Source: RAM1 sp041905405 (GTDB taxonomy: Bacteria; Pseudomonadota; Gammaproteobacteria; Burkholderiales; Burkholderiaceae_C). Taken from it: DNA of 64,000 nt. Where the stretch lies: contig JAYRLC010000009.1 in the NCBI GenBank assembly GCA_041905405.1, positions 1 to 64,000 of the forward strand. Reading direction: 5' to 3'. Made by a program: the position numbers and the translations under genes. The notes under the pieces are model-generated. The model saw nothing but the letters and a program-made list of their open reading frames with translations, was not told the DNA's origin and made no database searches. Positions within the stretch are counted from its first letter, which is position 1; each line of letters opens with the position of its first letter. This document shows, one piece after another, positions 40,662 through 49,748 of this stretch.

Positions 40662-41789
40662 ATGCTGCTGACCCAAGACCAGCAAATGATCCGCGACGCC
40701 GTCCGCGCGTTCGCGCAGGAACAGCTGTGGCCCCATGCAGCGCTGTGGGACAAGGACCATTACTTTCCCAAAGACGCGCACAAGGGTCTGGCGGAACTGG
40801 GCGCCTACGGCATCTGCGTGCCCGAGGAATTCGGCGGCGCGAACCTGGACTATCTGACGCTGGCCCTGGTGCTGGAAGAGATCGCCGCCGGTGACGGCGG
40901 CACCAGCACCGCCATCAGCGTCACCAACTGCCCGGTCAACGCAATCCTCATGCGCTACGGCAATGCGGCGCAGAAAAAGCAGTGGCTCACACGCCTGGCC
41001 CAAGGCGAGCTGCTGGGCGTGTTCTGCCTGACCGAGCCACACGTGGGCAGCGATGCATCGGCACTGCGCACGACGGCGGTGAAGAGCGGTGACGGCTTCG
41101 TCCTCAACGGCGTCAAGCAGTTCATCACCAGCGGCAAGAACGGCCACCTGGCCATCGTGATCGCGGTGACGGACAAGGGTGCGGGCAAGAAGGGCATGAG
41201 CGCCTTCCTGGTGCCCACCGACACGCCGGGCTACGTCGTGGCACGGCTGGAGGACAAGGTTGGCCAGCACAGCAGCGACACGGCGCAGATCAACTTCGAC
41301 AACTGCCGCATCCCGGCCGAAAACCTGATCGGTGCGGAAGGCGACGGTTACAGGATCGCACTGAGCGCGCTGGAGGGGGGGCGCATCGGCATTGCCGCGC
41401 AGAGCGTGGGCATGGCCCGCAGCGCGCTGGACGTGGCGATTGCCTATGCGAAAGAGCGCCAGAGCTTCGGCACGGCGATCTTCAACCACCAGGCGGTGGG
41501 CTTTCGCCTGGCGGACTGCGCGACGCGGCTGGAGGCCGCACGCCAGCTCATCTGGCATGCGGCCAGCCTGCGCGACGCCGGCCAGCCCTGCCTGAAGGAA
41601 GCCGCCATGGCCAAGCTGTTCGCCAGCGAAACGGCCGAGCAGGTGTGCAGCGCCGCGATCCAGACGCTGGGCGGCTATGGCTATGTGGCGGACTTTCCCG
41701 TGGAACGCATCTGGCGCGACGTGCGGGTGTGCCAGATCTACGAAGGCACGTCGGACGTGCAGAAGATCATCATTCAGCGCGCGCTCTGA
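40662..41789 (+). CDS. Acyl-CoA dehydrogenase
   Basis: A 375-residue FAD acyl-CoA dehydrogenase. CLTEPHVGSDASALRTTA and the C-terminal IQTLGGYGYVADFPVER, RDVRVCQIYEGTSDVQK are typical; the Glu in YEGTSD is the usual catalytic base. Similarity to short/branched-chain enzymes is likely, but the substrate is not certain. A GAGGAG ribosome site precedes the ATG. It follows the inverted-repeat element, which may separate its transcription from the thiolase. Confidence 0.93.
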   Translation: MLLTQDQQMIRDAVRAFAQEQLWPHAALWDKDHYFPKDAHKGLAELGAYGICVPEEFGGANLDYLTLALVLEEIAAGDGGTSTAISVTNCPVNAILMRYGNAAQKKQWLTRLAQGELLGVFCLTEPHVGSDASALRTTAVKSGDGFVLNGVKQFITSGKNGHLAIVIAVTDKGAGKKGMSAFLVPTDTPGYVVARLEDKVGQHSSDTAQINFDNCRIPAENLIGAEGDGYRIALSALEGGRIGIAAQSVGMARSALDVAIAYAKERQSFGTAIFNHQAVGFRLADCATRLEAARQLIWHAASLRDAGQPCLKEAAMAKLFASETAEQVCSAAIQTLGGYGYVADFPVERIWRDVRVCQIYEGTSDVQKIIIQRAL

Positions 41790-41829
41790 CACGGCGGCGG
41801 GCGGGCCGCCGCTATGATCCGGCTCAACT

Positions 41830-43218
41830 ATGCGAATCATCATCCTGGGCGCCGGCCGCGTCGGTGAGAGCGTGGCGGCCAGCCTGGTGTCCGAGCAGAA
41901 CGACATCACGGTCGTCGACCCCGACGGCGAACGCCTGCGCGACCTGGAAGACCGGCTGGACCTGCGCGGCGTGCAGGGCTATGGCGCGGAGCCGTCGGTG
42001 CTGCGCCGGGCCGGCGCGCCGGACGCGGACATGCTGATCGCCTGCGCCGCGCTGGACGAAACGAACCTGGTGGCCTGCAAGATCGCCCACGACCTGTTCA
42101 GCGTTCCCACCACCATCGCGCGGCTGCGCTCGCCGGAGTTTCCTGAAGGCAGCGAGCTTTTGTGCAAGACCGGCTTTTCGGTGGACCACGTGATCTGCCC
42201 CGAAGAGTCCGTTGTGCGCTACATCCAGCAGCTCATCGACTACCCCGAGGCGCTGCAGGTGCTGGAGTTCTCGCAGGGCCGCGCGCACCTGGTGGCCGTG
42301 CGCGCCGTGGCGGGCAGCCCGCTGGTCAACCATGCGGTGGGCGAGATCAGCGACCGTTTCCCCGCCGCCGAGATGCGCGTGGTGGCCCTGTACCGCAACG
42401 ACACCGAGGTGCGCGTGGACGCCAGCACACGCGTGCTGCCGGGCGACGAGGTGTTCGTGCTGGCCGACAAGGAGAAGATCCGCTTCGCGCTGGCGGCCAT
42501 CCACACGCTGGAAAAGCCCGTGCGCCGCGTCATGATCGCCGGCGGCGGCAAGGTCGGCCTGCGGCTGGCCAAGCGGCTGCACGGGCAGTGCCAGGTCAAG
42601 ATCATCGAGCGCGACCGCGCGCGCTGTGAGCAACTGGCCGCGCAGCTGCCGTCGGACGTGCTCGTCATGCACGGCGACTGCGCCGACGAAGACCTGCTGA
42701 CCGAAGAGAACGTGGGCGGACTGGACCTGTTCCTGTCGCTGACCAGCGACGACGAGGACAACATCCTGTCGGCCATGCTGGCCAAGCGCATGGGCGCCAC
42801 GCGCGTGCTGGCGCTGATCAACCGCCGCGCCTATGCGGACCTGATGCAGGGCAGCACGATCGACATTGCCGTCTCGCCGGCGCAGACCGTCATCGGCGAA
42901 CTGCTGGCCCACGTGCGGCGCGGCGACGTGGCGGCCGTGCACAGCCTGCGCCGCGGCGACGCCGAGGCACTGGAGGGCGTGGCCCGGGGCGACGCGCGCA
43001 CGTCACGGCTCGTGGGCCGGCGCATCGACGAACTGAAGCTGCCCGACGGCGCCCGCTGCGCGGCCCTGGTGCGCGGTGAGGGCCGCGGCTGCCAGGTGCT
43101 GATGCCGCACCACGACACCGTCATCGCCGAGAACGACCACGTCATCTTCTTCCTGCCGCACAAGCGCATGATCCGCGACGTGGAACGCCTGTTCCAGGTG
43201 AGCGCCACTTTCTTCTGA
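41830..43218 (+). CDS. trkA: Trk potassium uptake regulator TrkA
   Basis: A 462-residue cytosolic regulator of the Trk potassium channel. Two RCK-N nucleotide-binding modules begin IIILGAGRVGESVAASL (residues 2-18) and RVMIAGGGKVGLRLAKRL (near 235); each is followed by an RCK-C domain. A TATGAT box 17 bases before the ATG suggests an own promoter with a very short leader. It stands 7 bases before trkH. Confidence 0.97.
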   Translation: MRIIILGAGRVGESVAASLVSEQNDITVVDPDGERLRDLEDRLDLRGVQGYGAEPSVLRRAGAPDADMLIACAALDETNLVACKIAHDLFSVPTTIARLRSPEFPEGSELLCKTGFSVDHVICPEESVVRYIQQLIDYPEALQVLEFSQGRAHLVAVRAVAGSPLVNHAVGEISDRFPAAEMRVVALYRNDTEVRVDASTRVLPGDEVFVLADKEKIRFALAAIHTLEKPVRRVMIAGGGKVGLRLAKRLHGQCQVKIIERDRARCEQLAAQLPSDVLVMHGDCADEDLLTEENVGGLDLFLSLTSDDEDNILSAMLAKRMGATRVLALINRRAYADLMQGSTIDIAVSPAQTVIGELLAHVRRGDVAAVHSLRRGDAEALEGVARGDARTSRLVGRRIDELKLPDGARCAALVRGEGRGCQVLMPHHDTVIAENDHVIFFLPHKRMIRDVERLFQVSATFF

Positions 43219-43225
43219 CGCCGCG

Positions 43226-44686
43226 ATGGACAGCCTCAAGCCCGTCCTGGCCGTGCTGGCCCGCGTGATGATGATGTTTTCGCCTGCGTTCCTGGTGCCC
43301 ATGGCCTGGGCCTGGGCGCTGGACGATCGCGGGCTTCCGGGCGTATGGCTGCTGGCCTTCGCGGGGACGGCGGGCGGCGGATGGCTGCTGTGGCGCGCCA
43401 CGCAGCGCCACCGGCGCGAACTGCAGCCGCGCGACGGCATCCTGCTGGTCAACCTGGTGTGGGTGACGCTCACGGCGTGCTCCGCGCTGCCGCTCATGGC
43501 CACCATTCCGGGGCTGAGCTGGACCGATGCCTGCTTCGAGGCCATGAGCGCGCTCACGGCCACCGGCGCCACGGTGCTGTCGGGGCTGGACGCGCTGCCG
43601 GTGTCGGTCAATGTCTGGCGCTGCTTCCTGCAGCTCATCGGCGGACTGGGCATCATGCTGCTGGTGGTGGCCATCCTGCCGCTGCTGGGCCTGGGCGGCG
43701 TGCAGCTGTACCGCGCCGAAACGCCCGGCCCCATGAAGGACACGCGGCTGACGCCGCGCATTGCCGAGACCGCGCGGGGCCTGTGGGGTGTGTATTTCAG
43801 CCTGTCGGCGGCGTGCTTCCTGGCCTACCGCTGGGCCGGCATGAGCTGGGCGGATGCGTTCATGCACATGTGCACGACCATGGGGCTGGGCGGCCTGTCG
43901 TCGCACGACGCGAGCTTTGCGTACTGGGATTCGCTGCGCATCGAGATGGTGGCCACGGTCTTCATGGCGCTGGCCGGGATCAGCTTTGCGCGCTACTTCA
44001 TTGTCTGGCGCAGCCGCTCCGTGGGTCCGCTGGTGGGCGACACGGAAGTGCGCGCCTATTTCGCGGTGCTGGCCGCCGCGATCGTGGTGTTGAGCGTGCT
44101 GCTGGTATCGCGCGGCACGTACGCAAGCTGGCCCGAAGCGCTGCGCGCCGCCGCGTTCCAGACGCTGTCGGTGGCCACCACCACGGGCTATTCGTCAACC
44201 GACTATGCGCAGTGGCCGGCATTCGCGCCGGTGCTGCTGCTGTTCCTGGGCTGCTTTGCATCGTGCGCGGGTTCCACGGGCGGCGGCATCAAGATGGTCC
44301 GCATGATCCTGCTGGTCAAGCAGGCGCGGCGCGAGCTGGTGCGCATCATCCATCCGCGTGTGGTCAACCCGGTCACGCTCAACGGGCGCAGCATCCCGGC
44401 TAACGTCATCACCGTGGTCATGGGCTACATGTTGATCTATGGCGCGAGCATCGTGGGCCTGTCCATGCTGATGCTGGCCACGGGGCTGGACATGGTGACG
44501 GCGTTTTCAGCCGTGATCGTGTGCGTGAACAACATCGGCCCGGGCCTGGGCCTGGTGGGGCCGGCGTCCACGTTTGGTGTGTTGACGGACTTCCAGACCT
44601 GGGTCTGCACCTTTGCCATGCTGCTGGGCCGGCTGGAACTGCTGGCCGTGCTGGTGCTGTTCACCGGGCAGTTCTGGCGAAAATAA
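43226..44686 (+). CDS. trkH: Trk potassium transporter membrane subunit TrkH
   Basis: A 486-residue membrane protein with about ten helices and four selectivity-filter-like P-loops: SALTATGATVLSG, TTMGLGGLSSH, ATTTGYSSTD and VNNIGPGLGLVG. The GGGIK segment (STGGGIKMVRM) is family-typical. It takes up potassium together with TrkA, encoded directly upstream. Confidence 0.97.
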   Translation: MDSLKPVLAVLARVMMMFSPAFLVPMAWAWALDDRGLPGVWLLAFAGTAGGGWLLWRATQRHRRELQPRDGILLVNLVWVTLTACSALPLMATIPGLSWTDACFEAMSALTATGATVLSGLDALPVSVNVWRCFLQLIGGLGIMLLVVAILPLLGLGGVQLYRAETPGPMKDTRLTPRIAETARGLWGVYFSLSAACFLAYRWAGMSWADAFMHMCTTMGLGGLSSHDASFAYWDSLRIEMVATVFMALAGISFARYFIVWRSRSVGPLVGDTEVRAYFAVLAAAIVVLSVLLVSRGTYASWPEALRAAAFQTLSVATTTGYSSTDYAQWPAFAPVLLLFLGCFASCAGSTGGGIKMVRMILLVKQARRELVRIIHPRVVNPVTLNGRSIPANVITVVMGYMLIYGASIVGLSMLMLATGLDMVTAFSAVIVCVNNIGPGLGLVGPASTFGVLTDFQTWVCTFAMLLGRLELLAVLVLFTGQFWRK

Positions 44687-44697
44687 AGGCACACACC

Positions 44698-45117
44698 ATG
44701 AAGCACGCTGCGCAAGACATCCCCTGCCCCTGCGGCAACGCCGATGCGCGGGGCCGGCCGCTGGCGCTGGCCGCCTGCTGCGGCCGATGGCTGGACGGCG
44801 GCGCTCCTGCGCCCGATGCGCAGGCGCTCATGCGCTCGCGCTACAGCGCGTTCGTGCTGGGCCGCACCGACTACCTGCGCGCCACCTGGCATCCCGACAC
44901 CTGCCCGGCCGATCCGTCGCCCGTACCCGGTACGAAATGGCTGGGGCTGGAAGTGCGCGATCATCGGCAGGTGGATGCCACGCATGCGGAAGTGGAATTC
45001 GTGGCGCGCTACCGCGTGGGCGGGCGGGCCGTGCGGCTGCACGAGCGCAGCCGTTTCGTGAACGAGTCAGGCCGTTGGCTGTACGTGGACGGCGACCTGA
45101 AGACCCCCTCTGACTGA
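44698..45117 (+). CDS. YchJ-family SEC-C motif protein
   Basis: A 139-residue YchJ/UPF0225 protein. The N-terminal CPCGNADARGR followed by AACCGRWL is a cysteine-rich SEC-C-like zinc motif, and the body is an NTF2-like fold (ALMRSRYSAFVLGRTDYL, ATWHPDT). The function of the family is not known. The start is ATG 44698; the longer upstream frame is antisense-free but lies inside trkH. It stands 11 bases after trkH. Confidence 0.92.
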   Translation: MKHAAQDIPCPCGNADARGRPLALAACCGRWLDGGAPAPDAQALMRSRYSAFVLGRTDYLRATWHPDTCPADPSPVPGTKWLGLEVRDHRQVDATHAEVEFVARYRVGGRAVRLHERSRFVNESGRWLYVDGDLKTPSD

Positions 45118-45130
45118 AAAGGAACGAGAC

Positions 45131-45799
45131 TTGACGCTGCGATTTGATGCCGTGCTGTTCGACTGCGACGGCGTGCTGGTGGACAGCGAACCCATCACCA
45201 ACGGCGTGCTGCGCGACATGCTCGAAGAGCTGGGCTGGAAGCTGTCGCGCGAGGAATGCATGCGCATCTTCGTGGGCAAGGCCGTGAAGGACGAGGTCGC
45301 GCTGATCGAGGCGAATACCGGCCACGTCATCACCGACGCCTGGATGGCGCGCTTTCGGGAGCGCCGCAACGAGGGCCTGGTGCGCGACGTCAAGGCCATC
45401 CCTGGCGCCGTGCAGGCCGCGGCCCGGCTGTTTGAGTTGACGCAGGGCCGCATTGCCTGCGCCAGCGGGGCAGACCGTTTCAAGGTCGAGTTGCAGATGG
45501 ACAAGTGCGGGCTCATGCCGTACTTCAGCGGGCGGATCTTCAGCGGGCACGAGATGCCCCGGTCCAAGCCCGCGCCCGACGTGTACCTGGCCGCCGCCGC
45601 CGCTCTGGGCGTTCAGCCCGGCCGCTGCGCGGTGGTGGAAGACACCGTGACCGGCGTCACGGCCGGCGTGGCGGCCGGCGCCACGGTGTTCGGCTACAGC
45701 CCGGCCGAGGCGGGGCACGACGCGCCGGGCGCGCTGCGCGCCGCGGGCGCCGCGCACATCTTCACGCACATGGACGAACTGCCGGCGCTGCTGGGCTGA
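45131..45799 (+). CDS. HAD-family hydrolase (phosphatase)
   Basis: A 222-residue HAD phosphatase of the beta-phosphoglucomutase/phosphoglycolate type. Motif I is FDCDGVLVDSEP with nucleophile and acid Asp, motif II is in IACASGADRF, and motif III/IV is in SKPAPDVYLAAA and VEDTVTGVTA. The start is TTG 45131 with AAGGAACG upstream. The last 38 bases overlap the convergent truC-like gene. Substrate unknown. Confidence 0.92.
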   Translation: MTLRFDAVLFDCDGVLVDSEPITNGVLRDMLEELGWKLSREECMRIFVGKAVKDEVALIEANTGHVITDAWMARFRERRNEGLVRDVKAIPGAVQAAARLFELTQGRIACASGADRFKVELQMDKCGLMPYFSGRIFSGHEMPRSKPAPDVYLAAAAALGVQPGRCAVVEDTVTGVTAGVAAGATVFGYSPAEAGHDAPGALRAAGAAHIFTHMDELPALLG

Positions 45800-46493
45800 G
45801 CAGCACAGTCCATTCTGGTCCCGGCGAGGCCTCGATGCGCAGAGCCGCATCCCCCGGACGAGCGCCGGGTAGTTCGATGCATTGCGCGTGCAGCCACAGC
45901 CGGTCCAGCCCCAGCCAGGTCGCCACCGCGCGATTGTGCGCGCCCTTGCCATGCGTGGTGTCGCCCACCAGCGGATGCGCGATGTGCTTGAAATGCCGGC
46001 GGATCTGGTGCCGCCGGCCGGTCGCGGGCTCCGTCTGCACCAGCGCATAGCGACTGGTTGGGTGGCGGCCGTCCACGCTGAACGGCCAGTCGAAACACCG
46101 CAGGCGCTGCCAGCGCGTGAGCGCCTCCAGGCGCGGCTGACCCGTGGATGGCAGTTCAGGGTCGCGGGCCAGCGCATAGTTGATTTCCCCGGCTTCGGCG
46201 GGCCAGCCGCGGACCAGCGCCAGATATTTCTTGCGGACGGTGCCGGCCTCGAACGGCGCGCGCCAGTGCCGTGCGGCCGTCTCATTCCGCGCGAACAGCA
46301 GCACGCCGCTCGTGCCCTTGTCCAGCCTGTGCAGTGGCCAGACGTGGCCGCCCAACTGGTCGCGCAGCACGGCCATGGCGTTGCGCTGCTCATGCGCGTC
46401 CAGGGCGGTGGGGTGCACCAGCAGCCCGGCCGGCTTGTCGATGGCGGCCAGGTCGGCGTCGAGGTACAGGATTTTCAGCAAGGGGATGGACAA
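45762..46493 (-). CDS. truC: RluA-family pseudouridine synthase, TruC-like
   Basis: A 243-residue pseudouridine synthase. The catalytic Asp is in PLHRLDKGTSGVLLFA, and the C-terminal RHQIRRHFKHIAHPLVGDTT, HGKGAHN stretch resembles TruC, which modifies tRNA position 65. It has no S4 domain, as in TruC. The symbol is by resemblance; another RluA-type target is possible. It converges with the HAD gene with a 38-base overlap. Confidence 0.87.
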   Translation of the reverse strand: MSIPLLKILYLDADLAAIDKPAGLLVHPTALDAHEQRNAMAVLRDQLGGHVWPLHRLDKGTSGVLLFARNETAARHWRAPFEAGTVRKKYLALVRGWPAEAGEINYALARDPELPSTGQPRLEALTRWQRLRCFDWPFSVDGRHPTSRYALVQTEPATGRRHQIRRHFKHIAHPLVGDTTHGKGAHNRAVATWLGLDRLWLHAQCIELPGARPGDAALRIEASPGPEWTVLLSPAAPAVRPCA

Positions 46494-46554
46494 AATGTCG
46501 AGTCGCGGCAGCGCCGCCCGTCGTCAAGGCATCATCACCCAAAAGGAGCCTGTC

Positions 46555-46926
46555 ATGAAATACGTCGGCCTTGCCTATTTCAATCCCGAGAAATTCGCCG
46601 CCATGGCGCCTGCCGACGTCAAGGCCCTGGTCAGCCAGTGCCCGGCGCTGGACGAAAAGATGCGCGCGACGGGCAGGATGCGGGTGTCCGCGTCGCTGGG
46701 CGACACCAAGGACTGGGTCACGCTGCGCCCCCAGGCCGGCAAGACGCAGGTCAAGGACGGCCCCTTTGCCGAGGCCAAGGAAATGGTGGGCGGCCTGTTC
46801 ATCATCGACGCCGACACGCGCGAGGAAGCGGTGAAACTGGCCTCCATGCACCCGGCCGCGCAGATCGGCGAGGAGGGCGGCTGGGCCGTGGAGCTGATCC
46901 CGCTGGATTTCTACCTGGAGCCCTGA
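46555..46926 (+). CDS. YciI-family protein
   Basis: A 123-residue YCII-related protein, ferredoxin-like fold. It has MKYVGLAYFNPEKFAAM at the start, a central DGPFAEAKEMVGGLFIIDAD typical of the DGPF branch, and a C-terminal WAVELIPLDFY. AAAGGAG precedes the ATG. Members of this DGPF group often sit beside sigma factors or regulators; the biochemical role is unproven. A longer upstream frame is antisense to truC. Confidence 0.9.
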   Translation: MKYVGLAYFNPEKFAAMAPADVKALVSQCPALDEKMRATGRMRVSASLGDTKDWVTLRPQAGKTQVKDGPFAEAKEMVGGLFIIDADTREEAVKLASMHPAAQIGEEGGWAVELIPLDFYLEP

Positions 46927-46976
46927 GGCGCCCTGAGGCTTTCTGCGCGGTGCCGGCGCGGCGATACTTGGCCGTC

Positions 46977-47984
46977 GTGAAGAACGCCGCCGTCACCCCC
47001 ATCGCCTTCGTGCGCATGCTGCTCATGGCCTACGCCAAATACGGCGTGGACCCGGCGGGTGCGCTGGTGCGCGCGCAGATTACCCCGGCGCAGGTGGGCA
47101 AGGCGGGCGGCACCGTCACATCGTGGCAGCTACAGGCGCTGGCCGGCGAGGCCATGCGCGAGCTCGACGACGAGGCGCTGGGGTGGTTCTCGCGCCGCCT
47201 GCCCTGGGGCAGCTACGTGATGCTGCTGCGCGCGTCGCTCACGTCGCCCAACCTGGGCGTGGCGCTCAAGCGCTGGCTGCGCCACCACAACCTGCTGACC
47301 GACGACATCGCGCTGCAACTGCTGGTGGCGGCCGACGTAGCAACGGTGTCGCTGAGCGAGCGGCGGCTGGACCCGGCCATGCGCGAGTTTTGCCTTGTCA
47401 CGCTGCTGCGCAACATCCACGGCATCAGCTGCTGGCTTGTGGACTCGGCCATTCCGCTGGAGGGCGTGGCGTTTCCGTTCGACGCGCCGCCGCATGCCAG
47501 CGTGTATCCGGTGCTGTTCCCGGGGCCGGTGCACTTTGGAGCGCGTCATGCGGCGCTGAGTTTCGACAGCCGTTATCTCCAGCTGCCCGTGCGGCGCGAC
47601 GACAAGGCGCTGCGTGCGCTGCTGCCACAGGCGCTGTCGCTGGTCGTGCGGCCTTACAAGCGCGACCGCCTGCTGGTGCAGCGCGTACGCATGTTGCTCA
47701 AAGAGCAGCCCGGCGCTGCGACGGCCGAGGCGCTGGCCCACACGCTGGCCATGTCGCCGCGCACGCTGCACCGCCAACTGCAGGACGAAGGCGCGTCGCT
47801 ACAGTCGCTGAAGGACGAGGTGCGCCAGGAACAGGCCCTGCACCTGCTGCGCCGCACCGCGCGACCCATCAAGCAGGTGGCGCAGGCCGTGGGCTTTCGC
47901 AGCGAAAAGAGCTTTGCTCGGGCCTTTCGCGAATGGACCGGCGACACGCCGGCCGAGTACCGGCGCAAGGGTTTGCCCGGCTGA
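46977..47984 (+). CDS. AraC-family transcriptional regulator
   Basis: A 335-residue regulator. The N-terminal part (about 15-190) is an arabinose-binding-type/AraC-like ligand domain (GVAFPFDAPPHASVYPVLF) and the C-terminal AraC helix-turn-helix spans about 245-330 (ALAHTLAMSPRTLHRQLQDE, QVAQAVGFRSEKSFARAFRE). The start is GTG 46977; ATG 47016 is an alternative. A GATACT box 14 bases before the GTG may be the -10. It precedes liuB in the same direction; local control of the liu block is plausible. Confidence 0.88.
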   Translation: MKNAAVTPIAFVRMLLMAYAKYGVDPAGALVRAQITPAQVGKAGGTVTSWQLQALAGEAMRELDDEALGWFSRRLPWGSYVMLLRASLTSPNLGVALKRWLRHHNLLTDDIALQLLVAADVATVSLSERRLDPAMREFCLVTLLRNIHGISCWLVDSAIPLEGVAFPFDAPPHASVYPVLFPGPVHFGARHAALSFDSRYLQLPVRRDDKALRALLPQALSLVVRPYKRDRLLVQRVRMLLKEQPGAATAEALAHTLAMSPRTLHRQLQDEGASLQSLKDEVRQEQALHLLRRTARPIKQVAQAVGFRSEKSFARAFREWTGDTPAEYRRKGLPG

Positions 47985-48106
47985 TTCCGTGCCCCGGCAG
48001 GTGGCAGGATTTGTTACCTTTGTGGCCCCGTGCGGCACCCCGCCGCTCTTAAGCTGCCTGACGCTGCGGCCGTAAATCGCCGCACTGCACCCGAGGACGA
48101 CACCGA

Positions 48107-49729
48107 ATGACCACGCTAGAGACGAAACTCAACGCCCGTTCCGCCGACTTCCAGGCCAATGCCGCAGCCATGCAGGCGCTGGTGGACGACCTGGCGGCCC
48201 AGGTGGCCAAGGCCGCGGCCGGCGGCGGCGAGGCGGCCCGCGCCAAGCACACCGCGCGCGGCAAGCTGCTGCCGCGCGACCGCGTGCAGATGCTGCTGGA
48301 CCCGGGCACGCCCTTCCTTGAAATCGCGCCGCTGGCCGCGCACGCCATGTACCTGAACAAGGACGGCGTGGGCGATGCGCCCTGCGCCGGCGTGATCGCG
48401 GGCATCGGCCGCGTGAGCGGCGTGGACTGCATGATCGTGTGCAACGACGCCACGGTGAAGGGCGGTACGTACTACCCCATGACGGTCAAGAAGCACCTGC
48501 GCGCGCAGGAGATCGCCATGCAGAACCACCTGCCCTGCATCTACCTGGTGGACTCGGGCGGCGCCAACCTGCCCAACCAGGACGATGTGTTCCCTGACCG
48601 CGACCACTTCGGGCGCATCTTCTACAACCAGGCCAACATGTCGGCCAACGGCATTGCGCAGATCGCGGTGGTGATGGGTAGCTGCACGGCCGGCGGCGCC
48701 TATGTGCCCGCCATGAGCGACGAGACCATCATCGTCAAGAACCAGGGCACCATCTTCCTGGGCGGCCCGCCGCTGGTGAAGGCCGCCACCGGCGAAGTCG
48801 TGAGCGCCGAGGACCTGGGCGGCGGCGACGTGCACACGCGCCTGTCCGGCGTGGCCGACCACCTGGCGCAAAACGACCCGCACGCGCTGGCGCTGGCGCG
48901 CCAGGCCGTGGCGACACTGCGCAACGCGAAAACCCCCGACGTACAGTTGCGCGAGCCGCGTCCGCCCAAGTTCGACGGCCGTGAACTGTACGGTGTGATC
49001 CCCACCGACACGCGCAAGCCCTACGACGTGCGCGAGATCATTGCGCGCATCGTCGACGCGTCCGAGTTCCACGAGTTCAAGCAGCGCTTCGGCGCCACGC
49101 TGGTCTGCGGCTTTGCGCACATCGAGGGCATGCCCGTGGGCATCGTTGCCAACAACGGCATCCTGTTCAGCGAATCGGCGCAAAAGGGCGCGCACTTCAT
49201 CGAGCTGTGCTGCCAGCGCAAGACTCCGCTGGTGTTCCTGCAGAACATCACGGGCTTCATGGTAGGCCGCAAGTACGAGAGCGAAGGCATCGCGCGCCAT
49301 GGCGCCAAGATGGTCACGGCCGTGGCCACGGCCAGCGTGCCCAAGTTCACCGTCATCATCGGCGGCAGCTACGGCGCGGGCAACTACGGCATGTGCGGCC
49401 GCGCGTACAGCCCGCGGTTTTTGTGGATGTGGCCGAACGCGCGCATCTGCGTCATGGGCGGCGAGCAGGCCGCCGGCGTTTTGGCCACTGTGCGGCGCGA
49501 CGGCATTGAGGCCAAGGGCGGCACCTGGAGCGCCGAGGAAGAGGCGAAATTCAAGCAGCCCATCCTGGACCAGTTCGGCCACCAGTCGCACCCGTACTAC
49601 AGCAGCGCCCGCCTGTGGGACGACGGCGTGATCGACCCCGCCGACACGCGCCGCGTGCTGGCGCTGGGGCTGTCGGCGTCGCTCAACGCGCCGATCGGCG
49701 AGCCGAAGTTCGGCGTGTTCCGTATGTAG
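48107..49729 (+). CDS. liuB: Methylcrotonoyl-CoA carboxylase beta subunit
   Basis: A 540-residue carboxyltransferase subunit that carries carboxyl from biotin to 3-methylcrotonyl-CoA. The two crotonase-like halves are visible: MGSCTAGGAYVPAMSDETII in the first, ITGFMVGRKYESEGIARHGA and IGGSYGAGNYGMCGRAYSPR in the second. The alpha subunit is encoded at 54275. No LiuR palindrome is seen before it, so this block may be controlled differently from liuA. Confidence 0.96.
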   Translation: MTTLETKLNARSADFQANAAAMQALVDDLAAQVAKAAAGGGEAARAKHTARGKLLPRDRVQMLLDPGTPFLEIAPLAAHAMYLNKDGVGDAPCAGVIAGIGRVSGVDCMIVCNDATVKGGTYYPMTVKKHLRAQEIAMQNHLPCIYLVDSGGANLPNQDDVFPDRDHFGRIFYNQANMSANGIAQIAVVMGSCTAGGAYVPAMSDETIIVKNQGTIFLGGPPLVKAATGEVVSAEDLGGGDVHTRLSGVADHLAQNDPHALALARQAVATLRNAKTPDVQLREPRPPKFDGRELYGVIPTDTRKPYDVREIIARIVDASEFHEFKQRFGATLVCGFAHIEGMPVGIVANNGILFSESAQKGAHFIELCCQRKTPLVFLQNITGFMVGRKYESEGIARHGAKMVTAVATASVPKFTVIIGGSYGAGNYGMCGRAYSPRFLWMWPNARICVMGGEQAAGVLATVRRDGIEAKGGTWSAEEEAKFKQPILDQFGHQSHPYYSSARLWDDGVIDPADTRRVLALGLSASLNAPIGEPKFGVFRM

Positions 49730-49748
49730 GGCCTTGCGGGACAAGATC